NCBI GenBank assembly: GCA_045106735.1
Contig: JBGCEZ010000015.1
Location: forward strand, 1-64,000
From: JBGCEZ01 sp045106735
GTDB taxonomy: Bacteria > Planctomycetota > Phycisphaerae > Phycisphaerales > SM1A02
DNA: 64,000 nt
Direction: 5' to 3'
Below are positions 52,933-61,328 of the stretch, piece after piece. A model generated the notes under the pieces. That model was not told where the DNA came from. It worked only from the letters and a program-made list of their open reading frames with translations, and did not search any database. Each line of letters starts with the position of its first letter. Within the stretch, counting starts at the first letter, position 1. A program made the position numbers and the translations under genes.

Positions 52933-53487
52933 TCAGTTCAAGAACGCCATCGCGGCAAAGACGACGGTGCCGGCGATGGTCGACCAGATCGCCAGGGGCC
53001 GGAAGGCCTTCACCGACAGGGCCATCATGCCGCCAGAGACAAAGAGCAGGACCAGCCCGCCCATCCACACCGCGGCGAACCACTTGAACGCCGTGCCGCC
53101 CTTGGCCTTGTGGAGCTGGACGAAGAAGCGGTGGGGATCGGTGTTCTTGATTTCGAGCGTGAGCTCGCGGGCACTCTCGGTGGGGACCAGCCGGACGTCG
53201 CGCCGGCTGCCCGTCCACTCGAAGTACCAGGACGTGCCAGCCGACTTCACCCCGGCCGAGCCCGAGGGAACGGCCACGTCGCGGGCCGCGAGTTCGGATT
53301 CGGCCAAGCTGACGAGCGTCGAGAGCTCCCGATCGGCCGGGGCCGAAAGCTCGATCGTGTGCCGCTCGGTTTCGTAGCTGCCCTTCAGGCCGAGGCCGTA
53401 CAGCCCGCCGGTGATCGCGTACATGATCCCCATCGGGAGGAAGAAGGCAGCGAGCAGCGTATGCAGCGAAATGAGCAGCTTGCGCAT
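52933..53487 (-). CDS. PepSY-like membrane protein
   Basis: This 184-residue protein has the start MRKLLISLHTLLAAFFLPMGIMYAITGG (one membrane helix), a ~95-residue periplasmic region, then HRFFVQLHKAKGG and two further helices (FAAVWMGGLVLLFVSGGMMAL; LAIWSTIAGTVVFAAMAFL). The layout resembles shortened PepSY-associated TM proteins, often found near metal uptake or redox genes. GGAG precedes the ATG. The porin-like gene starts about 90 bases before it on the same strand, so they may be co-transcribed. The family assignment is tentative. Confidence 0.62.
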   Translation of the reverse strand: MRKLLISLHTLLAAFFLPMGIMYAITGGLYGLGLKGSYETERHTIELSAPADRELSTLVSLAESELAARDVAVPSGSAGVKSAGTSWYFEWTGSRRDVRLVPTESARELTLEIKNTDPHRFFVQLHKAKGGTAFKWFAAVWMGGLVLLFVSGGMMALSVKAFRPLAIWSTIAGTVVFAAMAFLN

Positions 53488-53576
53488 CGGGCGGACTCCG
53501 GTGAGGGCGAACGGCGGTCATCAGTCGAACCGCGGCGGCACCTCACTCGGAGTACGCTCGATCATCCGCGGTCGGA

Positions 53577-54770
53577 TCAGAATTCTACCGTCAGTCGCCC
53601 GCCCAGCACGAGCCCGTCGACGTCGTTGGCCGCCATGTCGTAGGCGTCGTCGATGTACTGCACGTCAAGGGTCGCAGCGATGGATCCGCCGAGTCCGAAC
53701 CGCATGTACGCCTCGGCCACCTGGGTGCGGTCGACGCCGGTGTTGCCACCCTCGAGCCAGCCGTAGCCGACGCCGAGCTCGTCCTGGGGACGTCCCCAGG
53801 CGCTGCCGCCAAGATGGAGGCCGAGCGAGACAAGCATGTCGTGGGCCACGGCGGCGGAGTCATCCTGCAAGCCGGCGCGGGCCCAGATGCCGAGGTGCTC
53901 CGAGACCATCTGGTCGTACGAGTACGTCAGGCCGAGCAGGCCCTCAGTGTCCATGCCGGACGGATCGAGACATTCGTCGTCGGTCCAGCTCACCGTCAGC
54001 CGGTGGTTCACTTCGCCGAAGGCGTTCTCCGACCGGTGGCCAACCTGGACGCCGGCAAACAGGTGATCGTTGCCGTCTTCATTTTCCGAGACGCGCATCA
54101 CCGCGGCGTTCACGCTCCACGCGCCGGACGACAGTTCCATGGCCAGGCCCACGTCGTAGGACGGCAGGAAGTTCTGACTGGAGTTGACGAACACCTCATT
54201 CATGAAGTGCACGTATTCGTCGTTGGCGAAGGCGTTCTGATCCAGGTACTCGCTCGAATCGATGATGCCGCCGATGATGTTCAGCGATCCGCCTTCAAAG
54301 CCGAACGTTCGGCGGTACCACGCGGTCTGCAGGAAGTCGCGGCCGGAACCGTTGATGTCGCGCAGATCGTCCTCGAGGTCCGCGGCCCATGGGGCAATGC
54401 TGAACGGGCTGACGTCGTTGACCTGGTTGCCGCCGGCGAGGGCGACGGTCGCGTGGAAGTGGTCGAGGTCGCTGACCGCGAGGTCGAAACTCGGCCGAAT
54501 CGTGATGGCTCCGGCGTTCTCGCCCGCCCCACTGACTTCCTGGAACTGGTACGCGCCAACGATGATGCCGCTGACCGTCAAATGTTCCGACAGATCGAAG
54601 TCCAGGCCCTCGAAGTTCTCGGACGCGGATTCGGCGTCGGCGCCATGCAGCTCCGGACGCTCGTGTCCGGGGTGGGCGGTCGCCGTGGTGGCGGTGGTGG
54701 CCGACGCGACGGTGGCCGTGGCCAATCCGGCGAGCGTGGCTCCCAGGATCAGGTTCTCAATGCGTTCCAC
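53577..54770 (-). CDS. Porin-like outer-membrane protein
   Basis: The GTG at 54770 has AGGAGAAG upstream and opens a signal peptide (residues ~8-31) followed by HPGHERPELHG. The 397-residue protein has alternating polar/hydrophobic strands throughout (GLAMELSSGAWSVNAAVMRV, LGLTYSYDQMVSEHLGIWAR) and ends in Phe (RLTVEF), typical of beta-barrels inserted by the BAM machinery. The pattern is closest to OprB/OprP-like carbohydrate or anion porins. It is divergent from the ZnuA-like gene and shares its upstream region, so co-regulation is possible. Confidence 0.75.
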   Translation of the reverse strand: MERIENLILGATLAGLATATVASATTATTATAHPGHERPELHGADAESASENFEGLDFDLSEHLTVSGIIVGAYQFQEVSGAGENAGAITIRPSFDLAVSDLDHFHATVALAGGNQVNDVSPFSIAPWAADLEDDLRDINGSGRDFLQTAWYRRTFGFEGGSLNIIGGIIDSSEYLDQNAFANDEYVHFMNEVFVNSSQNFLPSYDVGLAMELSSGAWSVNAAVMRVSENEDGNDHLFAGVQVGHRSENAFGEVNHRLTVSWTDDECLDPSGMDTEGLLGLTYSYDQMVSEHLGIWARAGLQDDSAAVAHDMLVSLGLHLGGSAWGRPQDELGVGYGWLEGGNTGVDRTQVAEAYMRFGLGGSIAATLDVQYIDDAYDMAANDVDGLVLGGRLTVEF

Positions 54771-54921
54771 GGTTTCTTCTCCTGTTCCGAGGCGTGGCGA
54801 GTGGTGCGGGGGCAGTGATGGCGCCAGGGGCAAGGCGTGAACGGTTCACAAGCGATGCATTCGGTCTCGCGGTGTTGGATGCACTTCGTGCTCCGCCGCT
54901 CGGCGGTCGCACGAATCGCAA

Positions 54922-54933
54922 AACGTTGTAACA
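54922..54933. promoter_or_regulatory. Candidate Zur-like operator in divergent promoter region
   Basis: AACGTTGTAACA differs at two positions from AATGTTATAACA, the core of zinc-uptake regulator sites known from proteobacteria. It lies in the 560-base region (54771-55330) between the porin-like and ZnuA-like genes, which also holds a short 9-base repeat. Tentative, because only one site is seen and the regulator's motif in this phylum is not known to me. Confidence 0.3.
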
Positions 54934-55109
54934 CCTTCGCCCGGCAATATCAGTTCACCTCGCGGGAGATGCACAGGTTCTTTCCGGCCGCTTCAACAGA
55001 ATCGCGCGCCGCGTGAATCCCGGCCGCGGCGGCCGTCGAACGCCAACGAACGAGATCGGTGGCGAGCGGCCAGTCAAAGCGGCCGGGCGCGGCCGACGTA
55101 TGCATCCGA

Positions 55110-55137
55110 TGGCTGTTCTGGCTGTTCTGGCTGTTTT
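55110..55137. repeat. 9-base direct repeat (GGCTGTTCT)
   Basis: Three near-identical units in the spacer upstream of the ZnuA-like gene. Confidence 0.8.
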
Positions 55138-55330
55138 CTGGCCCGGGCGGTCCGTGCATCCGGCCGGTGCGCGTGGCCGGATACGTCCGATCAGTCGGTT
55201 CGGTCGATCATCTGACCCGGCCAGCGGGGCCGGCCGAAGAGTTTCGGTCCCCGCCTTGCTACGCTGCCGGGTCCTACGAATTTCTGACGCTTCAGCGCCC
55301 GTCCTTCAGTTCGGGCAGAGGGAAGACACC

Positions 55331-56314
55331 ATGCAGTCGATCACGCATCATCATTTGTCAAACCGAAAGCGCGGCCTGGGTCGCCTTCCGGGTGTCGCGG
55401 GCGCTGCCGGGTTCGCCCTCGCCGCAGTGCTCGGGCTCACCGGCTGTGGTGGCGGCGATTCGGCCGATATGCCGGTGGCCGTATCCGAGTCGGGAACGCC
55501 GGTGGTCCACGTGGTGAACTACCCGCTGATGTACTTCGCCGAGCGCATCGGCGGAGACGCGGTTGATGTTCGATTCGCCGCCCCCGGCGACGGTGACCCC
55601 GCCTTCTGGGAGCCGACTGATGCCGACATTGCGGCGATGCAGTCGGCGAACGTGATCCTGCTCAACGGAGCCGACTACGCCAAGTGGCGTGCCGGCGCGA
55701 GCTTGCCGATGTCGCGGGCCGTGGACACGTCCGCGGGCTTCGCCGGCGCGTACATCGAGGTCAAGAGCACCGGCAGCCACAGCCACGGCGCGGGCGACGA
55801 ACACGGTCACGATGGCACCGCGTTCACCACCTGGATGGACTTTGATCAGGCCGTCCAGCAGGCGACCGCGGTCCGGGACGCGCTGCTCGCGGCCGCCCCG
55901 TCGGCCGAGGCCTCCATCAACGCCAACGCGGCGGCCTTGGCCGCGGAACTTGCGACGATGGACGCCGACTTCCGCACCGTGGCCGCGGGCCTCGCCGGTC
56001 AGCCGCTGACCGCTTCGCACCCTGTCTACCAGTACTTCGCCCGCGCGTACGACCTGGACATCGAAGCCGTCCTCTGGGAGCCCGAAGTGGTCCCGGACGA
56101 TGCCGCGATGGCCGAGTTCACCGCCATGCTCGCCGACCACCCGGCCAAGTGGATGATCTGGGAAGGCGACCCCGACCCGGCGTCGGTGGCCAAGCTGGAT
56201 GCCATGGGGCTGCGCAGCGTGGTGATCGATCCCTGTGGCAACCGTCCGGACGGTGGCGACTGGATGAGCGTCATGAAGGCGAACCTCGAAGCGCTCCGGT
56301 CGATGGCCGGCTGA
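55331..56314 (+). CDS. ZnuA/TroA-like metal-binding lipoprotein lacking usual ligands
   Basis: This 327-residue lipoprotein (LTGC, Cys39) has the cluster A-I fold pattern: VVNYPLMYFAERIGGDAVDV, WEPTDADIAAMQSANVILLNG, and SHPVYQYFARAYDL near residue 235. A His-rich loop (SHSHGAGDEHGH, 149-160) sits where ZnuA proteins carry their metal-sensing loop. However, the usual ligand motif DPHxYxP is here DPAFWEP (no His), and the second His position lies in TTWMDF. So metal binding, if any, differs from standard ZnuA. The ATG follows AGAGGGAAG. No ZnuB or ZnuC accompanies it; the next gene starts 1 base after its stop. Confidence 0.8.
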   Translation: MQSITHHHLSNRKRGLGRLPGVAGAAGFALAAVLGLTGCGGGDSADMPVAVSESGTPVVHVVNYPLMYFAERIGGDAVDVRFAAPGDGDPAFWEPTDADIAAMQSANVILLNGADYAKWRAGASLPMSRAVDTSAGFAGAYIEVKSTGSHSHGAGDEHGHDGTAFTTWMDFDQAVQQATAVRDALLAAAPSAEASINANAAALAAELATMDADFRTVAAGLAGQPLTASHPVYQYFARAYDLDIEAVLWEPEVVPDDAAMAEFTAMLADHPAKWMIWEGDPDPASVAKLDAMGLRSVVIDPCGNRPDGGDWMSVMKANLEALRSMAG

Positions 56315-56315
56315 G

Positions 56316-57593
56316 TTGACGTTGACCCCCTCGCCGCGTTCGTACGGGCCAATCGCCCGATTGGTCTGGGTGCTGGTGGCCATCGCGGTCGCCGCCGGTT
56401 GGGTGTCGCCGCGCGCGGCTCTCGCCCAGGAACGAAGTGAGGGGACCGGCCAGGCAGGCGAAGCCGCCACGGGAGCTCCCGTGCGCGGCTTCGTCTACAT
56501 CGAGCCGTTCGAGATTCGGGCGGAGTACGTGATCGACGTCGCCCGTTCCGGGTTGGCGTCTTCCGATCCCGCGGCCGGCGGGCCGATCGATGCCGCCGCC
56601 CGCGAACGGTTGCTTGCCGCCCTGCGGCCCCAGGCTGAGGTCGCCTGCACCCTCCGTTCGCCGGACGGCCCAATGGACCTGTCGCTCGACACGCTGGATT
56701 TCATCGTGATCGACCCGGTCAAGGGCGCGCGGCTCGACGACCGACCTGAGATTCCGTGGGAAGACGCGATCATCGGCGGCGTCCTGGCCACGGCCCGCGA
56801 GGACTTCCCCGCGTCGATCGATCTCGAGTGGCGGCTGTTCGCTGCGGACGGCGGCCCGGTCTCCATCGCCATGGAAGTGGCGAGCGGAGACGACGTCGCC
56901 CAAGACGGGCTGGAAGTCGTGCCGGCCGACGCCTCGCGAACCTGGGTTCTGCCGTCGATCGCCCCGGCCCCCGGGTTGGTCTCGGTGGCGGCGGTGCGCA
57001 CGGAAACGGTGTTGATGCCGTGGTTGGTGGCGGGCGGGCTTGGCGTTGTCGGCATTGCGATCGGGCTGATGGGACTCCGGGCCCCCGCGGGTGAACGCGG
57101 CGGCCGATTGCTGGCCGGCGTGCTGGCCATTGCCGTGGGCGGGGGCGCGTACGTCGGCATGGGCGGGGGGACGCGGCAGGCGATCCCCGAGTCCGAAGAG
57201 GCCCGCGGCGTCGTCGAGGGCCTGCTGCGCAACGTGTACCACGCGTTTGCCCACCGAGAAGAACGCCGCATCTACGACACGCTCGCCGAAAGTGTCCAAG
57301 GCGATCTTCGCGCCACGCTCTACCTCGACATCCAGCGCGGCCTGGCCGACGAAAAAGATGGCGGGCCGCGGGTCAAGATTCTCGAAGTCAGCCTGGTGGA
57401 CTGCGACGTCGATCGCATCGCCGGACGTCCGGGAATGCGCGCTGATGCCGTGTGGATCAGCGGCGGAGACGTCAGCCACTGGGGACACGTCCACCGGCGG
57501 CGGAACCAGTACCGTGGCGTGCTCACGATCGAACCGGTCGACGGCGTCTGGAAGCTCACCGAGGTCACAATCCTCGAAGAACAACGCACCTGA
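56316..57593 (+). CDS. Exported membrane protein of unknown function
   Basis: This 425-residue protein starts at a TTG one base after the lipoprotein stop. It has a signal peptide or membrane helix (~13-36), a ~180-residue extracytoplasmic region with VRGFVYIEPFEIRAEYVIDV, two membrane helices (LMPWLVAGGLGVVGIAIGLMGL; LLAGVLAIAVGGGAYVGMG; ~230-280), and a ~130-residue C-terminal domain (VEGLLRNVYHAFAHREERRIYDTL). I do not recognise the family. Tight linkage to the ZnuA-like gene and the following ABC pair suggests it is a fixed component of this transport locus. Confidence 0.72.
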   Translation: MTLTPSPRSYGPIARLVWVLVAIAVAAGWVSPRAALAQERSEGTGQAGEAATGAPVRGFVYIEPFEIRAEYVIDVARSGLASSDPAAGGPIDAAARERLLAALRPQAEVACTLRSPDGPMDLSLDTLDFIVIDPVKGARLDDRPEIPWEDAIIGGVLATAREDFPASIDLEWRLFAADGGPVSIAMEVASGDDVAQDGLEVVPADASRTWVLPSIAPAPGLVSVAAVRTETVLMPWLVAGGLGVVGIAIGLMGLRAPAGERGGRLLAGVLAIAVGGGAYVGMGGGTRQAIPESEEARGVVEGLLRNVYHAFAHREERRIYDTLAESVQGDLRATLYLDIQRGLADEKDGGPRVKILEVSLVDCDVDRIAGRPGMRADAVWISGGDVSHWGHVHRRRNQYRGVLTIEPVDGVWKLTEVTILEEQRT

Positions 57594-57753
57594 ATCGCGC
57601 GTCCGGCGATTCGCCGCGCATGCTTTGGGGGCGGTCGCCCCGTCGGCCCCGGCCGCCTCCGGCTGGCCCACCCGTCCCCGAGCTCGCCAGTCGCCACCGG
57701 TCCACGCGGCCGTTGGCCTGAGCCGCCTTGTTCTCCCACGCAACGGAATCACC

Positions 57754-58494
57754 GTGGTCCGCCTGAATGACATTCGATTCCGGTACCCGGCCGAACGCTT
57801 CGAGCTGACGGTGGACGATCTCGCGATCGACGAGGGGTCGGCCACCGCGATCATCGGACCGAGTGGCTGCGGCAAGACGACGCTGCTTCGAGTCCTTTGT
57901 GGCATCCTTCGCCCATCGCAGGGCCGGGTCGAGGTCCTCGGCGAGAACGTCGCGGCGATGAGCGAAGCGGCGGCTCGGGCCTTCCGGATCGCCCGCCTCG
58001 GCCTCGTTTTCCAGGAATTCGAACTGCTCGACTACTTGGACGTGCGGGACAACATTCTGCTGCCGTTCCACATGTCTTCGGCGCTGCGGCTCGACGCCGG
58101 CGCCCGCACGCTGGCGACGGAACTCGCCGAGCGGACGGGCATTGAGCACCTGCTCGACGCGCGGCCGCGTCAGCTTTCGCAGGGCGAACGCCAGCGCGTC
58201 GCCATTTGCCGCTCGCTCGTGACCAAGCCTCAGTTGGTCCTGGCCGACGAGCCAACCGGCAACCTCGATCCGGCGAATCAGCAGAACGTCGTCGCCTTGC
58301 TTCGCGAACGCGTGGCCGAAGCGGGGGCGGGGCTCATCATGGTCACCCACGAACACGAACTGCTCGAACACTTCGAGACGGTGGTGGACCTGGCCGACGT
58401 GCGGGCGGGGGCGGCTTCGAACGTTCAGCCCAGGACCCAGCCCAGTACCCAGCCCAGTGACCAGCCGAGTGCCCAGCCCGGAGGTGATTCGTGA
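57754..58494 (+). CDS. LolD/MacB-type ABC transporter ATP-binding protein
   Basis: This 246-residue ATPase of the FtsE/LolD/MacB group has Walker A GPSGCGKTT (35-43, Lys41), Q-loop VFQEFELLDY, signature LSQGERQRVAI (Gln for the second Gly position), Walker B LVLADEPTGNLD, and VTHEHE with the switch His. The C-terminal 20 residues are a 12-base-repeat tail (TQPSTQPSDQPS). The GTG start is preceded only by a weak GGAA. The stop overlaps the permease start by 4 bases. With the FtsX-type partner it would act as a mechanotransmitting machine rather than a classical importer. Confidence 0.88.
   Translation: MVRLNDIRFRYPAERFELTVDDLAIDEGSATAIIGPSGCGKTTLLRVLCGILRPSQGRVEVLGENVAAMSEAAARAFRIARLGLVFQEFELLDYLDVRDNILLPFHMSSALRLDAGARTLATELAERTGIEHLLDARPRQLSQGERQRVAICRSLVTKPQLVLADEPTGNLDPANQQNVVALLRERVAEAGAGLIMVTHEHELLEHFETVVDLADVRAGAASNVQPRTQPSTQPSDQPSAQPGGDS
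58425..58479 (+). repeat. 12-base tandem repeat at the 3' end of the ATPase gene
   Basis: Units CAGCCCAGTACC/CAGCCCAGTGAC encode a Gln-Pro-Ser-Thr tail. Confidence 0.8.
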
Positions 58495-59684
58495 ACCTCG
58501 GCGGCATCATCCACATCGGACGACGTTACCTGCGCCAGCACCGCGGCAAGACCGCGCTCCTGGTTGCCGCGATCACCTGCAGCCTGTTCCTTCCGCTGGC
58601 CATCATGTTGACGGTCCAGCAGGCCGAGACGCATCTCCGGTCGCGATCGGCGTCCACGCCGCTGCTGCTGGGCATCACCGGCAGTCCGCTCGAACTCGTC
58701 TTCAACGGGCTGTACTTCTCTGAGCCGGGGCTCGAGCCAATCACGGCGGGGGAGGCCCGTCGTCCGGCCGAAGATGGCCTGGCCGACGTCATCCCGATCC
58801 ACGCCCGGTTCGAAGCGCGCGGCTTCCCGATCGTCGGCACATCGGTTGAATACTTTGGTTTCCGTGGACTTCGCGTGGCCCAGGGACAGCGTTTTCTGCG
58901 GCTCGGCGACTGCGTGCTCGGCGCGACGGTCGCCCGAGAATTGGACCTCGGCCCCGGCGACACGATTCGGTCCACGCCGGCCCAGGCCTTCGATCTCGCC
59001 GGGACGTACCCGCTGGAAATGCGGATCGCCGGCGTCCTGTCGCCGTCGGGCACGGTCGACGATCGGGCGGTATTCGTCGACATGCCGACCACGTGGATCA
59101 TCGAAGGCATCGCCCACGGACACATCGAGGATGTCGCCGAGGATGAAGTGCTGAGCCGCGAGGGCGACGCGACGATCTTGAACGCCAAGGTCACGCAGTT
59201 CCAGCGCGTCACGGCCGACAACATCGCGTCTTTTCACCTGCACGGCGACCCCGAGACGTTCCCGGTCACGTCGGCGATCGTGATTCCTCGCGATGTGCCC
59301 GGCAGTTCGGCCGGGACGAGCGAAACGATCCTGCTCGGCCGCTACGTGGGCCGCCGTTCGACCAGTCAACTCATCCAACCCGACGCGGTGATGGAGCAAC
59401 TCTTCGCCACCGTGTTCCAGGTGCGGAACCTCGTCGTCACGGCCTTGGCCGCCGTCGGCATCATGGCCGCGGGCATCGCCGGCCTGGTGTTCGTTCTGTC
59501 GAACCGCCTGCGAGCTCGCGAATTCGAGAGCCTGGCCAACCTGGGAGCCGACCGCAGCGCGGTGGCTTTGCTCATTGGCTTTGAGGCGATCTTTGTGCTC
59601 GGCCTGAGTCTGGTGCTCACCGCCATTCTGGTGACCGCCCTCGCGCTGGCCATGCCGACGCTGATCCCGTTGGTCACGCGATGA
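58491..59684 (+). CDS. FtsX/MacB-type ABC transporter permease
   Basis: This 397-residue protein has the four-helix FtsX topology: helix 1 at ~17-37 (ALLVAAITCSLFLPLAIML), a ~235-residue extracytoplasmic domain (HARFEARGFPIVGTSVEYFGF, DRAVFVDMPTTWIIEG), then three C-terminal helices, with LSNRLRAREFESLANLGADRSAVALLIGFEAIF between the second and third. The GTG start overlaps the ATPase stop (GTGA). Members extract or move envelope components or metals using mechanical coupling; here the neighbours suggest metal homeostasis, which is inference. Confidence 0.87.
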   Translation: MNLGGIIHIGRRYLRQHRGKTALLVAAITCSLFLPLAIMLTVQQAETHLRSRSASTPLLLGITGSPLELVFNGLYFSEPGLEPITAGEARRPAEDGLADVIPIHARFEARGFPIVGTSVEYFGFRGLRVAQGQRFLRLGDCVLGATVARELDLGPGDTIRSTPAQAFDLAGTYPLEMRIAGVLSPSGTVDDRAVFVDMPTTWIIEGIAHGHIEDVAEDEVLSREGDATILNAKVTQFQRVTADNIASFHLHGDPETFPVTSAIVIPRDVPGSSAGTSETILLGRYVGRRSTSQLIQPDAVMEQLFATVFQVRNLVVTALAAVGIMAAGIAGLVFVLSNRLRAREFESLANLGADRSAVALLIGFEAIFVLGLSLVLTAILVTALALAMPTLIPLVTR

Positions 59685-60065
59685 AGCCGTGAGGTCACGG
59701 CTGATTCCGGCCGGCGGCTTGTCCACCGCCCGGCGATCCGTCCCCTGGATCGCGACGCGACCATCGACGCCCGATATCGCGGGCCAAATGGGCGCGAACG
59801 GCGAAATATCTGCGTCGGTGGTCTGGGTTGTTTCGCCCCGTTTGCGGCGCGGCGGAGCGGACGCTTTGGACGACTCTCGGACGTGGCGAGCCACGCAGGT
59901 GGTCGCAATTGTGGATTGCCTGAAGCCCCCAGTCGGATCGCGACGAAGGCACTCGGTGCCGGATCTCGCTTCCGCTCTCGGAACGCCGGTCTCGGGCTCG
60001 ATTCGGCCGTTCGGCGTGCTACCGTAAGGGGCCGGATTTCCGGCGAGGATCAGGTGAGGGCAGGA
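59685..60065. other. 381-base intergenic region within the rightward gene run
   Basis: Separates the FtsX-type permease from the HupE-like gene. A weak open frame fills part of it but lacks protein-like features. It may hold a second promoter; none is clear. Confidence 0.45.
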
Positions 60066-61328
60066 GTGAAGAGCAACATCCATGTGTGGTCGGTCTGGCT
60101 GGCGGTATTGACCGCAGCACTGTTCTGCGCCCGGCCCGCCTTGGGCCACGCCGAGGGCGAAAGCTACGTCTGGATGAACGCCGAGACGGATCGCCTCGAA
60201 GGCCACTTTGAGCTGCGTCTGGTGGATCTCAGGTCGCGCTTTGGCCTCCCGATTCCCGAGGACGAGGCCGGAGCCCGGGCCTTTCTGCCCCAGACCGAGG
60301 CCACGCTGCACGCCTACCTCCGCGAGCGATTCGAACTGCGGGTCGACGGCGAGGTCGTGCCCTACGAATTCTTCGGCACCGAGTTCGACCCGGCGCCGCG
60401 CTACGGCAACTACGTGATGTACCGGTTTCGCACCGCGCCGATGGACGTCCCCGAGCGCGTCGAAGTGCGAAACGAGATCTTCTTCGACCTGGATCCGCAG
60501 CAGCGCAGCTTGCTGTGCATCGAACACGACCGACTGCTCGGCGTCGAGTACGGCGAGGAGTACACCGCGCTGATCTTCCGGCCGTCGGAGACCGTGCAAG
60601 TCTTCGATCGCCTGGCGCTTGATCCGTCGCGCAAGGTTCAGCTCTTTCGCTTGAAGGACGTCGCCCGGTCCGGTGTGAACGCGTGGCTCGCCCCCGCCCA
60701 CTGGATGTTCCTGGCCGCCGCGATCTTGCCCGTCGGCTTGCGACGCCGGCGACGGGGGGGGACGCTCGATGGCGCGCTCGCCGCTCCGGCCGATCCGATT
60801 GCAAGCGCGGAGCCCGGGGGCAACGGTACAACGACGACCGCCCCGGCCAGCGCGCTCTTGGTGATCGGGCGGGCCCTGGTCGTGGCCGTGTGCTTCACCC
60901 TCGCGTGGGCCGCGGGCATCGGCCTGAGCGCCGGCGGCATCGTGCAGTTCGCTCCGGGCGTGATGGCCATCGCCGCACTGGCGACGGTGCTCGTCGTGGC
61001 CGCAAGCAATCTGCTCTCGCCGGCCATGTGGACGGGATTGTTCATTGTGATGCTGCTCGGCGTCGTCCACGGCGTCGGACTGTCGGCGCCCCTGGCCGAC
61101 GTGCCATTCCGGATGGGCGACCTGCGCTCGGTCTTGATCGCATTCATCGGCGGCGTGGGCGTGGCCCAGCTTGCCGGTTTCATCGGACTCACCGTGCTCG
61201 TGCTGCTGATGCGGCGCCGGGCCTGGTACCGGCCGGTCTTGGTGACCGGTGGTTCGTTGGTCCTGGCCGCGGCGGCGGCGGTCCTGCTTGTCCTTCCCCT
61301 GGCCGCCTCGAACGGGAGCGCGCCATGA
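60066..61328 (+). CDS. HupE/UreJ-family membrane protein with N-terminal extracytoplasmic domain
   Basis: This 420-residue protein starts at GTG 60066 (GAGGG five bases upstream). It has a signal peptide ending near ALGHAEG and a ~180-residue periplasmic domain (LVDLRSRFGLPIPEDEAGARAFL ... YVMYRFRTAPMDVPERVEVRNEIFF). The membrane half carries WLAPAHWMFLAAAILP, then, after a Thr/Gly-rich linker, helices with FIVMLLGVVHGVGLSAPLADV and FIGGVGVAQLAGFIGL. His residues in the helices fit HupE/UreJ proteins, linked to nickel or other metal transport. The stop overlaps the next start (ATGA). Confidence 0.78.
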   Translation: MKSNIHVWSVWLAVLTAALFCARPALGHAEGESYVWMNAETDRLEGHFELRLVDLRSRFGLPIPEDEAGARAFLPQTEATLHAYLRERFELRVDGEVVPYEFFGTEFDPAPRYGNYVMYRFRTAPMDVPERVEVRNEIFFDLDPQQRSLLCIEHDRLLGVEYGEEYTALIFRPSETVQVFDRLALDPSRKVQLFRLKDVARSGVNAWLAPAHWMFLAAAILPVGLRRRRRGGTLDGALAAPADPIASAEPGGNGTTTTAPASALLVIGRALVVAVCFTLAWAAGIGLSAGGIVQFAPGVMAIAALATVLVVAASNLLSPAMWTGLFIVMLLGVVHGVGLSAPLADVPFRMGDLRSVLIAFIGGVGVAQLAGFIGLTVLVLLMRRRAWYRPVLVTGGSLVLAAAAAVLLVLPLAASNGSAP

